From JADLHS01 sp044225555 (GTDB lineage: Bacteria; Verrucomicrobiota; Verrucomicrobiia; Limisphaerales; JADLHS01), in NCBI GenBank assembly GCA_044225555.1, contig JBGAIM010000013.1:62001-126000 (forward strand): a stretch of DNA of 64,000 nucleotides, read 5' to 3'. Position 1 is the stretch's first letter. Every line of letters begins with the position of its first letter. Shown here one piece after another: positions 8,137 to 17,063 of this stretch. The translations under genes and the position numbers were made by a program. The notes under the pieces are model-generated. The model was not told where the DNA came from and searched no databases. It saw only the letters and a list, made by a program, of their open reading frames with translations.

Positions 8137-8569
8137 GCAGCATCGCCTTCTTGTCCGTGCCTTCGACTTCCACGCTTTGCGTTTCGATGTCGGGATCGTC
8201 CTTGAGTGCGTGATGGATGATGCGCCGGTCGAAGGCGGAAAGCGGTTCAAGTTCCACCACATCACCCCAGCGGCGCACTTTTTCGGCGGCGTCCTTGGCC
8301 TTCTTAACCAGTGCTTCGCGGGCCTGAGCGCGGTAGCCGCTGACGTCCACCATCACCTTGGGCGCGTTCTGGTCCTGCTGAAAGAGCAGGCGGTTGGTGA
8401 TGTATTGCAGATCGGAAAGCGTCTGGCCCTGGCGGCCAATCAACCGGCCCGAGTCTTCGGTCTTAACGTCGAGCAAGATGCCATCTTCCATGTTGTGCTC
8501 CTCGACCTTGGAGGGGAAGCCAATGAGTTCGAGCAGTTTTTCCAGAGTGGGTTTGGGTTGGGCGGGCAT
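8120..8569 (-). CDS. Jag/KhpB-like RNA-binding protein (KH and R3H domains)
   Basis: A 149-residue RNA-binding protein. A KH domain carries SGRLIGRQGQTLSDLQYI (a GxxG-type loop) and is followed by an R3H domain with RREIIHH-like AFDRRIIHHAL. The N-terminal Jag domain found in longer homologues is absent, leaving the short form. Jag/KhpB (EloR) proteins bind small RNAs and mRNAs and influence cell elongation in Firmicutes; the role in this phylum is not known to me. It is the last gene of the rpmH-rnpA-yidD-yidC operon, 12 bases after yidC, which is its conserved position. Confidence 0.9.
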   Translation of the reverse strand: MPAQPKPTLEKLLELIGFPSKVEEHNMEDGILLDVKTEDSGRLIGRQGQTLSDLQYITNRLLFQQDQNAPKVMVDVSGYRAQAREALVKKAKDAAEKVRRWGDVVELEPLSAFDRRIIHHALKDDPDIETQSVEVEGTDKKAMLLRPKH

Positions 8570-8581
8570 AAAGTCTTGAAC

Positions 8582-10432
8582 TTATTTCTTCTTTTTCGAC
8601 GCCGGCGTCAATATCGAAGCTTTCGCGGGCGCGGCGGCGGCAGCGGCGGCGGGCACCGGCGCATTTCTTTTCATCAGCCAGGTTTGCAGGATGGTCAACA
8701 GGTTGTTGACGGTCATGTAGAGCGCGAGGCCGGACGAGAAGTTGTAGAGGATGGCCAGGAACATCAGGGGCATCCAGCGCATGAGCTTTTGCTGGGCGGG
8801 GTCCATGCCGGGTGACATGGGCGTGATATGGGTCTGCCAGATGGCGCTGGCGATGTAGAGAATGGGCAGCAGGTTGAGCGGCAGCCCGGCCGGCGTGCTG
8901 ATGAACGGAATAAAACTCAGGCCGGGAATGATGAAGAGCGTGTCGGATTTGGAGAGATCCACGGCCCACAGGAACTGTGCCCCCCGCAGCTCAATGGCCG
9001 TGCGCAACATCGCGAACAAGCCGAAGAACACGGGCAACTGCACCATCATCGGCAGACAGCCGCTGACGGGATTGATTTTGTGTTCGCGGAAGAACTCCAT
9101 CTGCTTTTGCGAAGCCTTGGCCGGGTCGTCCTTGTATTTTTCCTTGAGCGCGTTGAGTTGGGGAGCGAACGACGCCATGCGTTGCGCGGAGCGGGTACTC
9201 GCGGCGGTCAACGGCCAAAAGACCACTTTGAGGATGACCGTGATGGCGACGATGGCCCAGCCGTAGCCGAGGCCCATGGCGTTGTGCAGCCAGTTCATGG
9301 CCCAGAGCAGCGCCTTGGAGATGAAACCAAAAATTCCGAAGCCCATGATCTGGTCCACGTTGTTTTCAAGGCGGCCGGCAATGGCCGCCAACGTGCGATA
9401 CTCCTTCGGGCCGACAAACAGGTTGAACTTTCGTTCCGTTGATTGACCGGGGGCGAGGGTCAAAGCCGGGTAGGCCATCGTGGTCTCCAGACCCTTGCGC
9501 ACCGGACTGTTCGTGAAGCTGAACCGGCCTTCGGTGGGGCGGGGTAGTTCGATCGCCCGGGCGATCATTTGCTGCGCGGGCGCGTCGGGCATGGCCACGA
9601 GGGCGAAGAACTGGTTGTGCGCCACGGCCCAGACCACGTTGCTATTGCCGTCACGGAATTCCCAGCGCGGCGTGCCGGGCAGGCAGCCGAATCGTTTGTT
9701 ATCGAACCACATCATGGTGGTGTCGTGACTCTTCGACCCGTCATACCACATGATGCCCACGGCCGATCCGTCGTCGTCCACGCCCATCGGCGTGGCGGTG
9801 CCAACCACCCATTCCTGCGGTGGCAGCGCGAGCGCATTGGAACTGGTGTTTTCCAATCGCACGCTGGCTTGAAGCAGATAGTTCGTGCTCAGATGAAATT
9901 CCTTCACCAATCGCAAGCCGCTGACGAGCCTCTTCTCCGCGCGGACGCTGTTGGTGGTTTGCGTGAGGGCAAAGAGCCCGTCGCCCTGCACCGCATCACT
10001 GCCCAGGATACCGAGCACCGTCAATTTGGCGTGGGCATTCAATGTGGCCAGCCCGTTTGTCTTGGGCCGTTCTTTGCTCTCGCGCGCAATGGACTCCGGA
10101 AACCGCAGCAACTCGATTTCCTTCAACCCACCACCGTGCGAGGTGAACGTGTAGCGCGCGTTGTCGTTGCTAAGGATGATCAATTCCTCGGCCGTGTTGG
10201 TGGAAAACGCGGGGCGGACGAATGTGCCCGGGGGGGGCGTTGGTGCCGGCGTTGTGGCGGCCACGGTGGCATTGGTGGAAGCGGGAAGCTCGGCCTGCTG
10301 CGTCAGCGCCGGGTTGTTGGTCGTACTCCCGGGCACGGCCGGAGTCGTGAAATACTTGGGCACCAGCACCGCCTGCCACAGAAACATGAACCCGATGCAG
10401 ACGAAGATGAGGAGGATTGATTTGCGATCCAT
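8582..10432 (-). CDS. yidC: Membrane protein insertase YidC
   Basis: Inserts and folds inner-membrane proteins, alone or with SecYEG. The 616-residue protein has the Gram-negative layout: an N-terminal membrane helix (residues 5-23), a large periplasmic beta-sandwich domain (about 60-345), and the conserved five-helix core beginning near GFISKALLWAMNWLHNAMGLGYGWAIVAITVILKV. The cytoplasmic loop reads RMASFAPQLNALKEKYKDDP, and a basic Lys-rich tail (about the last 20 residues) follows an Ala-rich stretch. It lies between yidD (8-base gap) and jag (12-base gap) in the classic operon. Confidence 0.97.
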   Translation of the reverse strand: MDRKSILLIFVCIGFMFLWQAVLVPKYFTTPAVPGSTTNNPALTQQAELPASTNATVAATTPAPTPPPGTFVRPAFSTNTAEELIILSNDNARYTFTSHGGGLKEIELLRFPESIARESKERPKTNGLATLNAHAKLTVLGILGSDAVQGDGLFALTQTTNSVRAEKRLVSGLRLVKEFHLSTNYLLQASVRLENTSSNALALPPQEWVVGTATPMGVDDDGSAVGIMWYDGSKSHDTTMMWFDNKRFGCLPGTPRWEFRDGNSNVVWAVAHNQFFALVAMPDAPAQQMIARAIELPRPTEGRFSFTNSPVRKGLETTMAYPALTLAPGQSTERKFNLFVGPKEYRTLAAIAGRLENNVDQIMGFGIFGFISKALLWAMNWLHNAMGLGYGWAIVAITVILKVVFWPLTAASTRSAQRMASFAPQLNALKEKYKDDPAKASQKQMEFFREHKINPVSGCLPMMVQLPVFFGLFAMLRTAIELRGAQFLWAVDLSKSDTLFIIPGLSFIPFISTPAGLPLNLLPILYIASAIWQTHITPMSPGMDPAQQKLMRWMPLMFLAILYNFSSGLALYMTVNNLLTILQTWLMKRNAPVPAAAAAAAPAKASILTPASKKKK

Positions 10433-10440
10433 GAAAACTT

Positions 10441-10746
10441 TCAGCGCGGCAGTTGTGTCGCCTTCCCCGCCAGGACTTCCGGCTCAAGGCACAGGACATT
10501 GGAATTTGGTTGCGGCACGGGGTCATGTCCGCAGCCGCCCCAGGGATGGCAACGGCAAAGGCGTTTGGTCGCCAGCCAGCTCCCGGTCAGCGCGCCGTGG
10601 GTGCGAACGGCTTCCGCCGCGTAAACGGAACACGTGGGAGTAAACCGGCAGCCAGCCGCTGGGCCAAACAACGCACCCAAGGCGGGCGAAAGCGTCCAGC
10701 GATACAGCCGCACCGCGAACAGCAATGTGTGTTGGGCCGGATTCAT
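10441..10746 (-). CDS. yidD: Membrane protein insertion efficiency factor YidD
   Basis: A small membrane-associated protein that assists YidC-dependent insertion. The 101-residue product carries the family signature GCRFTPTCSVYAAEA and CRCHPWGGCGHDPVP. Its start overlaps the rnpA stop by four bases (ATGA), the usual coupling, and yidC follows after 8 bases. Confidence 0.95.
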   Translation of the reverse strand: MNPAQHTLLFAVRLYRWTLSPALGALFGPAAGCRFTPTCSVYAAEAVRTHGALTGSWLATKRLCRCHPWGGCGHDPVPQPNSNVLCLEPEVLAGKATQLPR

Positions 10747-11111
10747 TTCAACAGTCCAGCGTGCCGCAGCGTCGTGATAAAATCGCGCTCCACGCCCGAG
10801 AAATCTTTTTCCACAATGGACGCCCGCGCCACGAGCACCAGATCGAGCGGTTGAGTCAGTTCGTGTTGATGCACCCGGAAGGTTTCGCGCAACAATCTTT
10901 TGGCCCGGCTGCGCACCACGGAGCCGCCGACCTTCTTGCCGACCACCACGCCGAGTCGGGAACGGGCATCGCCGGGGAGCCGCAGCCAGTTGGCGATCAG
11001 GCAGCCCTTGACCGCGCGCTCTCCGGCCTGTCGCACCCGGGCGAAGTCGCGTCCTTGCTTGATGCGCGAACCGCGAGCGAGACCGAGGCGGGCTGGCGAA
11101 GCGGCGGACAT
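10743..11111 (-). CDS. rnpA: Ribonuclease P protein component
   Basis: Protein subunit of RNase P, which matures tRNA 5' ends together with the rnpB RNA (not in this window). The 122-residue product has IKQGRDFARVRQAGERA, then the RNR-like basic motif KKVGGSVVRSRAKRLLRE that contacts RNA. The open frame continues 100 codons upstream through rpmH in another frame; the ATG at 11111 is the correct start because it gives the family length and sits 5 bases after the rpmH stop. It is translationally coupled to yidD. Confidence 0.95.
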   Translation of the reverse strand: MSAASPARLGLARGSRIKQGRDFARVRQAGERAVKGCLIANWLRLPGDARSRLGVVVGKKVGGSVVRSRAKRLLRETFRVHQHELTQPLDLVLVARASIVEKDFSGVERDFITTLRHAGLLK

Positions 11112-11116
11112 GCCGA

Positions 11117-11254
11117 TCAAACCGGGGTCAGCCGTTTGCGGCCCACGCGGCGGCGGTTGGCCAGCGTGGCCTTGCCGCTTTTGCTGGAATTGCGATTCAA
11201 GAAGCCGTGTTGACGTTTGCGACGGATCTTTGACGGTTGATACTGGCGTTTCAT
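11117..11254 (-). CDS. rpmH: 50S ribosomal protein bL34
   Basis: A 45-residue, highly basic ribosomal protein. The translation begins MKRQYQPSKIRRKRQHGF, continues with an Arg/Lys-rich segment and ends in the family tail NRRRVGRKRLTPV. This is the expected first gene of the rnpA-yidD-yidC operon. A promoter with a consensus -35 and an extended -10 lies about 75 bases upstream. Confidence 0.97.
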   Translation of the reverse strand: MKRQYQPSKIRRKRQHGFLNRNSSKSGKATLANRRRVGRKRLTPV

Positions 11255-11329
11255 AATTCGTTTTCCTCACCCGGACACTGCGCCCTGAACCAGATTCAGT
11301 CAGGGATTTCCATTTGACCGGAGCGCGGG

Positions 11330-11357
11330 AGGGTAACAGTGAAACAGGTGGTGTCAA
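11330..11357 (-). promoter_or_regulatory. Putative promoter of the rpmH-rnpA-yidD-yidC-jag operon
   Basis: On the minus strand a perfect -35 hexamer TTGACA (11352-11357) is followed after 16 bp by an extended -10, TGT-TACCCT (hexamer 11330-11335). The predicted start point leaves a leader of about 70 bases before rpmH. The match was found by eye. Confidence 0.6.
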
Positions 11358-11500
11358 GCGGGGTAGATGGAAGCGGTTTCTCAATTCGGGTATCGGTTGC
11401 GAAGACTTCAATGCCCTTCGCGCAAGTAACCTGACAAAACCGTCCAGGCTGCGATTCTATTTTCCTCCCCGTTGTTTGTAATCCTGTTCCCGATCGTGTG

Positions 11501-12040
11501 CTAACCAGCGACCGGTGGCAGGATTTCGACGATTTCGGAGAGTGGGCGGCCTTGGAGGTCGCAAATCGCCGCCTTGCGTCCGTAAAGGGCGGTCGATTGT
11601 TTCAGGTCGAACTTGCCGCCGATCAATTCATCGGAGGTCACGCGCAGAAAGGCCTTCGCTTCGGTGCGATGTTTGATGCCGCAGTCTTTCAAAATGCGGC
11701 CCAAGGGCACGTGCTCCTGCAAGATCAGGTCGCGCGCCTCGTCGGGAAAGCGCCCGATGTAAACCTTGTTCGCACCGAACTCGACTGGTTCGTCGTTGCC
11801 ATTGAGTCGGAGGACGACTTCACGAAAATAGAATTCGCCACGGCGCTCGCGGCTGACGATCTCGAGGTGGATGTCTGACTTGTGAAACGCCTCGAGCGTC
11901 GGAGTCATGTCGTTGTGGTGCACGAGCAGTGACTTGAATGGCTCGGGCACGGCGTCGCCGGGGATTTGCTCGATGGCCGGGAGCGGAACTTTGGCGCGGG
12001 CGTAGAATTCGGAAAGAGGGTACAGGTGCGAGTCAGGCAT
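11501..12040 (-). CDS. Chorismate lyase-like (UbiC-fold) protein
   Basis: A 179-residue protein resembling the chorismate pyruvate-lyase family that makes 4-hydroxybenzoate. Supporting features are LLVHHNDMTPTLEAFH, a long beta strand region REVVLRLNGNDEPVEFGANKVYIGRFP, and the late LQEHVPLGRILKD. The Glu in VEFGA could be the catalytic acid. Family membership is by remembered motif pattern and the reaction is not proven. The ATG at 12040 lies inside the end of the radical SAM gene (8-base overlap), so the two are probably translated together. That suggests a shared pathway, possibly aromatic acid or quinone-type chemistry. Confidence 0.6.
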   Translation of the reverse strand: MPDSHLYPLSEFYARAKVPLPAIEQIPGDAVPEPFKSLLVHHNDMTPTLEAFHKSDIHLEIVSRERRGEFYFREVVLRLNGNDEPVEFGANKVYIGRFPDEARDLILQEHVPLGRILKDCGIKHRTEAKAFLRVTSDELIGGKFDLKQSTALYGRKAAICDLQGRPLSEIVEILPPVAG

Positions 12041-13364
12041 AGCGGCCGGTGTTGTGTTCCGGTTTGAAGAATTCGTGAAGCAGGCGGTCAATTTGCAGCA
12101 GGCCCTCACGCGTGACGCCGATGCGGTCGCCGCCGTTGGTGAGGAAGCCCCAGTCCTTGAGGGTCGCCAGCGGTTTGGCGAACTGTTCGCGCGGGTCGGT
12201 GCCGAACTTGGCCTTGAATTGTTCCGCGCTCACCGAGCCGAGCTTGAGTTGCAGCATGAATTCGCGGATGTAGCGCTCGTCGGCGCTCGGGGTCAGGGCG
12301 CGATAGACGGGCAGCTTGCCGGCGTTCACCGCGTCCACGTAGGGCTGGAACTCGTGGTGATTCTGGTAATGCACGCCATTGAGATGACCGAAGCTGGCGA
12401 CGCCGATAGACAAAATGTCCGCGCCAGCGAACAAGCCCTGGCGGTAAATGAACTTCACCTTGGCCGGATCGCGCACGACGGTTGTGCCGCTCGTGACGGT
12501 GTAACCGATCTTCTCGAACTCGCGATAGGCGTAGTCCACCCAGGCGCGTTTGGTTTCCCAATCGGCGACGGGCGCGACGAGTTTGCCGTCGGCTTTCATC
12601 TGTTGGTAAATGCCGGTGTTGAACGGCACTTCCATCTGGTAGATCGTAATGGAGTCGGGTTGAAGGGCCACGGCCTTGGCCACGGTCTCGCGCCATTTGT
12701 CTTCGGTCTCCTCGACCATGCCAGCGATGAGGTCAATGTTGATCTGCGGAAAGCCGATTTCCCGTGCGTAGGCGTAGGCGCGGGCGATTTCCTTGGAGCG
12801 ATGCGCCCGTCCGTTGATCTCGAGGACGTGATCGTCGAAGTGTTCGATGCCGAGCGAGAGCCGTGTCACGCCGAGATCGCGGATGGCTTTCAACTTGTGA
12901 TCGGTGAGCGTGCCGGGCTCGGCTTCAAACGTGACTTCCTCAACTTCATCCCACGGCAACAACCGCTTCATGCCATCGGTAAGAAACTTCAGTTGGTCGG
13001 GCGAGAGATAGCTGGGCGTGCCACCGCCGAAATAGACGAACTTGGGTTTGCGTCCGCCGATGACAGGTTTGCTGGCATAAACGGTCAGCTCTTTCAGGAG
13101 TGCATCAATGTAACCGCGCACTTCGGAGGAATCCTTGTCGGTATAGACTTTGAAGTAGCAGAAGTGACAGCGTTTGCGGCAGAACGGAATGTGAACGTAC
13201 TGACCGAGTGTTGCGCGTGACGAGCTGTGTCCCAGCGCGGCTTCAAACTGCGGCACAAATTCCGGCTTCCAGAACGCGAACGGTGGGTAGTTGGCGACGA
13301 AATAATTTCCGGCGGTGGTTTCGTGCCGCAAGGGCGGGGCGTTGGTTGGCGTAGGATTCGTCAT
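12033..13364 (-). CDS. Coproporphyrinogen III oxidase-family (HemN/HemW-like) radical SAM protein
   Basis: A 443-residue radical SAM enzyme. The 4Fe-4S motif CxxxCxxC is at Cys62, Cys66 and Cys69, followed by YFGGGTPSYL (SAM-binding GGGTP) and TFEAEPGTL. The C-terminal part has the HemN-type domain (DERYIREFMLQLKLGSVSAEQFKAKFG). HemN, the heme chaperone HemW, heme-degrading ChuW/HutW and class C methyltransferases all share this architecture. The N-terminus lacks the long HemN extension, and I cannot choose among the other roles. It overlaps the chorismate lyase-like gene and lies 10 bases after the S10 peptidase gene. Confidence 0.8.
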   Translation of the reverse strand: MTNPTPTNAPPLRHETTAGNYFVANYPPFAFWKPEFVPQFEAALGHSSSRATLGQYVHIPFCRKRCHFCYFKVYTDKDSSEVRGYIDALLKELTVYASKPVIGGRKPKFVYFGGGTPSYLSPDQLKFLTDGMKRLLPWDEVEEVTFEAEPGTLTDHKLKAIRDLGVTRLSLGIEHFDDHVLEINGRAHRSKEIARAYAYAREIGFPQINIDLIAGMVEETEDKWRETVAKAVALQPDSITIYQMEVPFNTGIYQQMKADGKLVAPVADWETKRAWVDYAYREFEKIGYTVTSGTTVVRDPAKVKFIYRQGLFAGADILSIGVASFGHLNGVHYQNHHEFQPYVDAVNAGKLPVYRALTPSADERYIREFMLQLKLGSVSAEQFKAKFGTDPREQFAKPLATLKDWGFLTNGGDRIGVTREGLLQIDRLLHEFFKPEHNTGRYA

Positions 13365-13374
13365 CGTGAGGCTG

Positions 13375-14928
13375 TTACGGTTGGAGGAAACGCACCAGAT
13401 CGTTCTGGAGTTTGATCAGATCCGGTTGGTTGACGTACATCATGTGACCGGATTCATACTCAGCCCACGAAATGTTTTTGCGGTAAACCGGATCAAGTTG
13501 CATGTGGTCAACACTGTAATGCACTCCGTCCACCGGACAGGCCAGGTCGCGCAGGCCGCTGAGAACGAGCACGCGGAGGTAAGGATTCTGACTCATCACG
13601 CTGGCCAGCCGGTTGGCGACACTGGGGTAGCTGCTCCGGGCGTCGTAGTTCCACGGTTGAACGCCGGTGAGGATTTCATACGGGAGGTCATTCTCAAATT
13701 TGAGTTCTTCCCGGAGGTAGGAGTTCATGGCGGCGGAGAACGGGCCATAGGTGGCGGCGTAGGACGGGTCGAAGCGCGGGACATTCTCCGCTTTGTCCGC
13801 GTCGCGCCCGGTGATGCGGGCGTCGTAACGCCCAATGATCAAGCCTTCGTCGCGAAGCAGATACTTGCGGAACTGCGATGAGTCTATCTGGAGATCATTG
13901 TCCTCGATGAACTGTTTGGGCAATCCGGTCAGGCGCGCGAGCTTGGTGGCGATGGTGTTGCGCTCGGCGGGGGTGAGTAAATGTCCGCGTTGCAGGGCGA
14001 GGAGATAGTCGTGATAGGCGAACTCGCGGGACTCGGCCAAAGCTTTGGTTAGGTTGCTTTGAAGATCGGGAGGAAGTTTCTTGTGGTAATGCGCCGTGGC
14101 CGTGAACGACGGCAGGAAGACCAGCGAGGGCAGGTCATTGCCAGGGCCTTCGCGCAAGGTGGCAAAGTCGAGCAGGCCGGAGAGCAGCACCACGCCGTTG
14201 AGATACATACCGTAGCGTGAGTGCAAGTGATCGGCCAATCCGGCGGCGCGGAAAACTCCGTAACTTTCGCCTAAGAGATATTTTGGCGAGGTCCAACGCT
14301 CGTTACGCGAGGTCCAAAGGCGGATGAAATCACCAACCGACTCAATGTCGGCGGACTGACCGAAGAACTGATCGGCCTTTTCATCCTTGGCCGGGCGGCT
14401 GTAGCCGGTGGCCACCGGATCAATGAACACGAGATCGGTGGCGTGGAGGATTGAATACGGGTTGTCCGCGAGCCCAAATGGTGGTGGTGGCATCGTGCCG
14501 TCGTCATTGAGTTTCACTCGCCGCGGGCCGAGTCCCCCGAGATGCAGCCAGACCGAGGAAGAGCCGGGGCCGCCATTGAAACAAAAGGTGACCGGTCGGG
14601 TGGACTTGTTGGTCTGGCCTGAGCGCGTGTAGGCGATGTAGAAAACGGACGCTCGCGCCGCGCCGTCATTCTTGAGCAGCGGCAACATGCCGGTCTCCAC
14701 CGTATAGGTGACGGCCTGACCGGCGATGGTCACAGTGTTGGTTGTGGTGACCGGCTTTGAGGCTGCATCCGGGATAGTGGAGGGAGAATTCTTCTGCTCT
14801 TCTTTGGACTTGCCTTCCGCTTTTGCGGGCGGGCTGTTGTTGGTTTTGGTTTCTTGCGCTGAGGCAAGGGTGGCGGCCAGCGTGATTGCGGTCACGGTCA
14901 GAGCGATTGAATTGCGGAGGTTCTTCAT
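13375..14928 (-). CDS. Secreted S10-family serine carboxypeptidase
   Basis: A 517-residue exported peptidase. A signal peptide (about residues 1-24, ending ASAQ) is followed by a low-complexity Lys/Pro/Ser linker and then the S10 catalytic domain. The substrate-binding NGGPGSSS, nucleophile motif GESYG, acid in SGLRDLACPVDG and base in ESGHMMY are all intact. S10 enzymes remove C-terminal residues from peptides, usually outside the cytoplasm. The open frame extends 36 codons upstream, but the ATG at 14928 begins the signal peptide and has GGATGAA just before it. It precedes the radical SAM gene closely on the same strand. Confidence 0.92.
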   Translation of the reverse strand: MKNLRNSIALTVTAITLAATLASAQETKTNNSPPAKAEGKSKEEQKNSPSTIPDAASKPVTTTNTVTIAGQAVTYTVETGMLPLLKNDGAARASVFYIAYTRSGQTNKSTRPVTFCFNGGPGSSSVWLHLGGLGPRRVKLNDDGTMPPPPFGLADNPYSILHATDLVFIDPVATGYSRPAKDEKADQFFGQSADIESVGDFIRLWTSRNERWTSPKYLLGESYGVFRAAGLADHLHSRYGMYLNGVVLLSGLLDFATLREGPGNDLPSLVFLPSFTATAHYHKKLPPDLQSNLTKALAESREFAYHDYLLALQRGHLLTPAERNTIATKLARLTGLPKQFIEDNDLQIDSSQFRKYLLRDEGLIIGRYDARITGRDADKAENVPRFDPSYAATYGPFSAAMNSYLREELKFENDLPYEILTGVQPWNYDARSSYPSVANRLASVMSQNPYLRVLVLSGLRDLACPVDGVHYSVDHMQLDPVYRKNISWAEYESGHMMYVNQPDLIKLQNDLVRFLQP

Positions 14929-15069
14929 TTCATCCAAAGCAGCCAGCAGTAGGCGGCGGGTGGCGAAATGCCTGCCTGCGGCACTCACGCGCCGGGGCGA
15001 TGTGATGGCAGTGGGAGCGGCTGTAACTGAATTCATGGCGCGACAATCTGGGTTAAGAAGGTCATGGTT

Positions 15070-16359
15070 TCAAACTCCTTCGCCAAAAAGATTGGCCAAT
15101 CGGGCGGCGAGCTTTCGTCGGCCCACCGTGTACGAAAAGTATTTTCCCGCCAGGCGATAATTAGTGACAGCCCATTCTGCGCGGAGGGCTGGATTCTCCA
15201 ACACGGCGCGGGTCTGTTCGATGACTTCGCGTGTTACCAGTTGCGACATTTCGATGGTCTTGAATCCGAGCGGGTCAATATCGCGCGCATAAACGGTGTA
15301 GGTGTTCACGACCACGGGCTTGCCGAAATAGACAGCTTCAAGGAAGGCGTTGCCAAAACCTTCGTAGTGACTTGGGTAGGTGACGAGGTCTGCGTGCGGA
15401 TAAATGTCGAACAGGGTGTAGACCTTCTTACCATCACTGGTCAGGCCACGCGTTTCGCCGACCCGATCCGAGATAAAGCGCACATCAATTTTCGCGTCGT
15501 CAATGCGATCGCGTAGCATTTGCAGGTAGGCGCTGCCCTCGTCGCCGGCGGGATGCGAGATGACGAGCTTGGCGCGTGGGTCATTCAGCCGACGGACGAG
15601 TTCGATGGCATGTTCGATTCCTTTTCGAGCGACGACGCGAGTTGGTTGTAAAATGAACCAGTCGTCCTTGGCCAACCCAATTTCCTTGCGCACATCGCGG
15701 TTGTAGTCGTCCAGGCCTGGAGCGGGAGTTTCAAAATCGAGAATGTTGGGGATGATCGAGGCGGACAGGCTGCAACGGCGGGCAAGTTCCTTTTGGGCCA
15801 TGGAATTGATGACCACATGCTGGACATGCGGCAGCGCACCCGGAAATGCCGCCCGGAGATAGTCATTCACGGCACTGACCACAAACCGCTCACGCTCCCA
15901 CGCAAAGTCATGGTGATGGGCAATCGTGGGCAATCCGGTCTCGGCGATGAACTCGGTCATCGCCAGTCCAAAGGGCACGTGCATTGGGATTGCCAGGATG
16001 TTTTGCGGAATCAGCACTTCCACTCGGAATTTTTCGACGAACTGATAGAGCGCATCCTTCAAACTTTCCTTTTGGACTTGAATCTCCGTTGTCACCTCGC
16101 GGGCCCGCGTGGTGACGCCGAACAGTCTGCTCTGTAGCGCGGCCACCCGGGGATGGTTAAAAAAGGCGAGCGGGACGAGATGACTCGTAGCGTCGGGTGT
16201 ATCGAGTTGTCCGGCCATCCAAAATGACTCGTGCCCCAAGCCGCCGAGAATCTGCGCCCACTTTTTGGCCTCGAGCGTCACTCCGTCCGTGCCATGAAAA
16301 CGGGTCGAAATGAAGCCAATCCGTTTCGGGGTAGTGACGGTAAAGAGACAAGCGCTCAT
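15070..16359 (-). CDS. Family 4 glycosyltransferase, possibly acting on glucosylglycerate
   Basis: A 429-residue GT-B retaining glycosyltransferase. The N-terminal domain opens with RIGFISTRFHGTDGVTLEAKKWAQIL, and the C-terminal domain has QPTRVVARKGIEHAIELV and the donor-binding EX7E motif in YPSHYEGFGNAFLEAVYFGKP. No membrane segment or signal is seen, so it is cytosolic. Its start overlaps the trkA-like stop by four bases (ATGA), which makes it the last gene of a potassium-transport operon. That context, with glucosylglycerate-type genes 4-9 kb away, suggests a mannosylglucosylglycerate-type synthase; this is inference and a glycan or lipid acceptor remains possible. Confidence 0.8.
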   Translation of the reverse strand: MSACLFTVTTPKRIGFISTRFHGTDGVTLEAKKWAQILGGLGHESFWMAGQLDTPDATSHLVPLAFFNHPRVAALQSRLFGVTTRAREVTTEIQVQKESLKDALYQFVEKFRVEVLIPQNILAIPMHVPFGLAMTEFIAETGLPTIAHHHDFAWERERFVVSAVNDYLRAAFPGALPHVQHVVINSMAQKELARRCSLSASIIPNILDFETPAPGLDDYNRDVRKEIGLAKDDWFILQPTRVVARKGIEHAIELVRRLNDPRAKLVISHPAGDEGSAYLQMLRDRIDDAKIDVRFISDRVGETRGLTSDGKKVYTLFDIYPHADLVTYPSHYEGFGNAFLEAVYFGKPVVVNTYTVYARDIDPLGFKTIEMSQLVTREVIEQTRAVLENPALRAEWAVTNYRLAGKYFSYTVGRRKLAARLANLFGEGV

Positions 16360-17048
16360 GGCTTTGGTTGGTCGGCGGGTTGGCCACAGTCGCGTTCGAA
16401 ACGGTTTAGATTTTCCCGTCGCCCAGCGGCAATCACCATGTCGCCCTGCAAAAGGGTTTGATCCGGCTTGGCCTCGATGGGCTCGATTTCCTGCTTGGGG
16501 CTGTTCCGCGTTAGCAGTACGACATTGATATGGTAGCGCTCGCGCAACGCCGCTTCTGCCAGCGTGCGCTCATGCAGCGCCCGTCCGAGGCGGAATTGCG
16601 CCAGTTGGTAATCCCCGCACAACTGTTGCCGGTCACTGGTGAGATTGTCGCGCAGACGTTCCGCCAGTCGGTAGGCCATGTCGCGCGAGGGCAGGAGCAC
16701 CAGGTCGGCCCCAAGCTTTTCCAGCACGGTTGCGTGTTTGTCATCCAGCGCGCGGCAAACAATTTTCTTCACCTTGAGCTCCTTGAGCAGCAGCGTAGTC
16801 AGGATGCTGCCCTGCATGTTCTCGCCGATGCTGACGACGACGGTGTCAGCCTCCTGCACCCCCGCTTCCTTGAGGGCGTCTTCGTCCTCCGCGTCCATCT
16901 CCACGGCATGAAAACCGTCCTGCACCAGGTCTTCCACGCGTTTCGCGTCCTTGTCAGCCAGAACAATTTCGCTGCCGAATTCAGACAGTCGCGTGGCCAG
17001 GTGAGCGCCAAACCGGCCAGCACCAATGATGAAAATGCGTTGTGCCAT
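16356..17048 (-). CDS. TrkA/KtrA potassium-uptake regulatory subunit
   Basis: Cytoplasmic gating subunit of a K+ uptake system. The 230-residue protein has one RCK-N Rossmann domain (IFIIGAGRFGAHLATRLSEFGSEIVLADKD, then TVVVSIGENMQGSILTTLLLKELKVKKIVCRA) followed by one RCK-C domain (ELAQFRLGRALHERTLAEAALR... MVIAAGRRENL). A single RCK pair is the KtrA arrangement; E. coli TrkA has two. It follows trkH by 15 bases and overlaps the downstream glycosyltransferase start (ATGA). Confidence 0.93.
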   Translation of the reverse strand: MAQRIFIIGAGRFGAHLATRLSEFGSEIVLADKDAKRVEDLVQDGFHAVEMDAEDEDALKEAGVQEADTVVVSIGENMQGSILTTLLLKELKVKKIVCRALDDKHATVLEKLGADLVLLPSRDMAYRLAERLRDNLTSDRQQLCGDYQLAQFRLGRALHERTLAEAALRERYHINVVLLTRNSPKQEIEPIEAKPDQTLLQGDMVIAAGRRENLNRFERDCGQPADQPKP

Positions 17049-17063
17049 AAAAGATTGTCCGCG

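Noticed and set aside
10743..11411. A 222-residue version of RnpA starting at 11411
   Set aside because: The first 100 residues are a frame-shifted reading of rpmH and its leader. The conserved RnpA begins at 11111.
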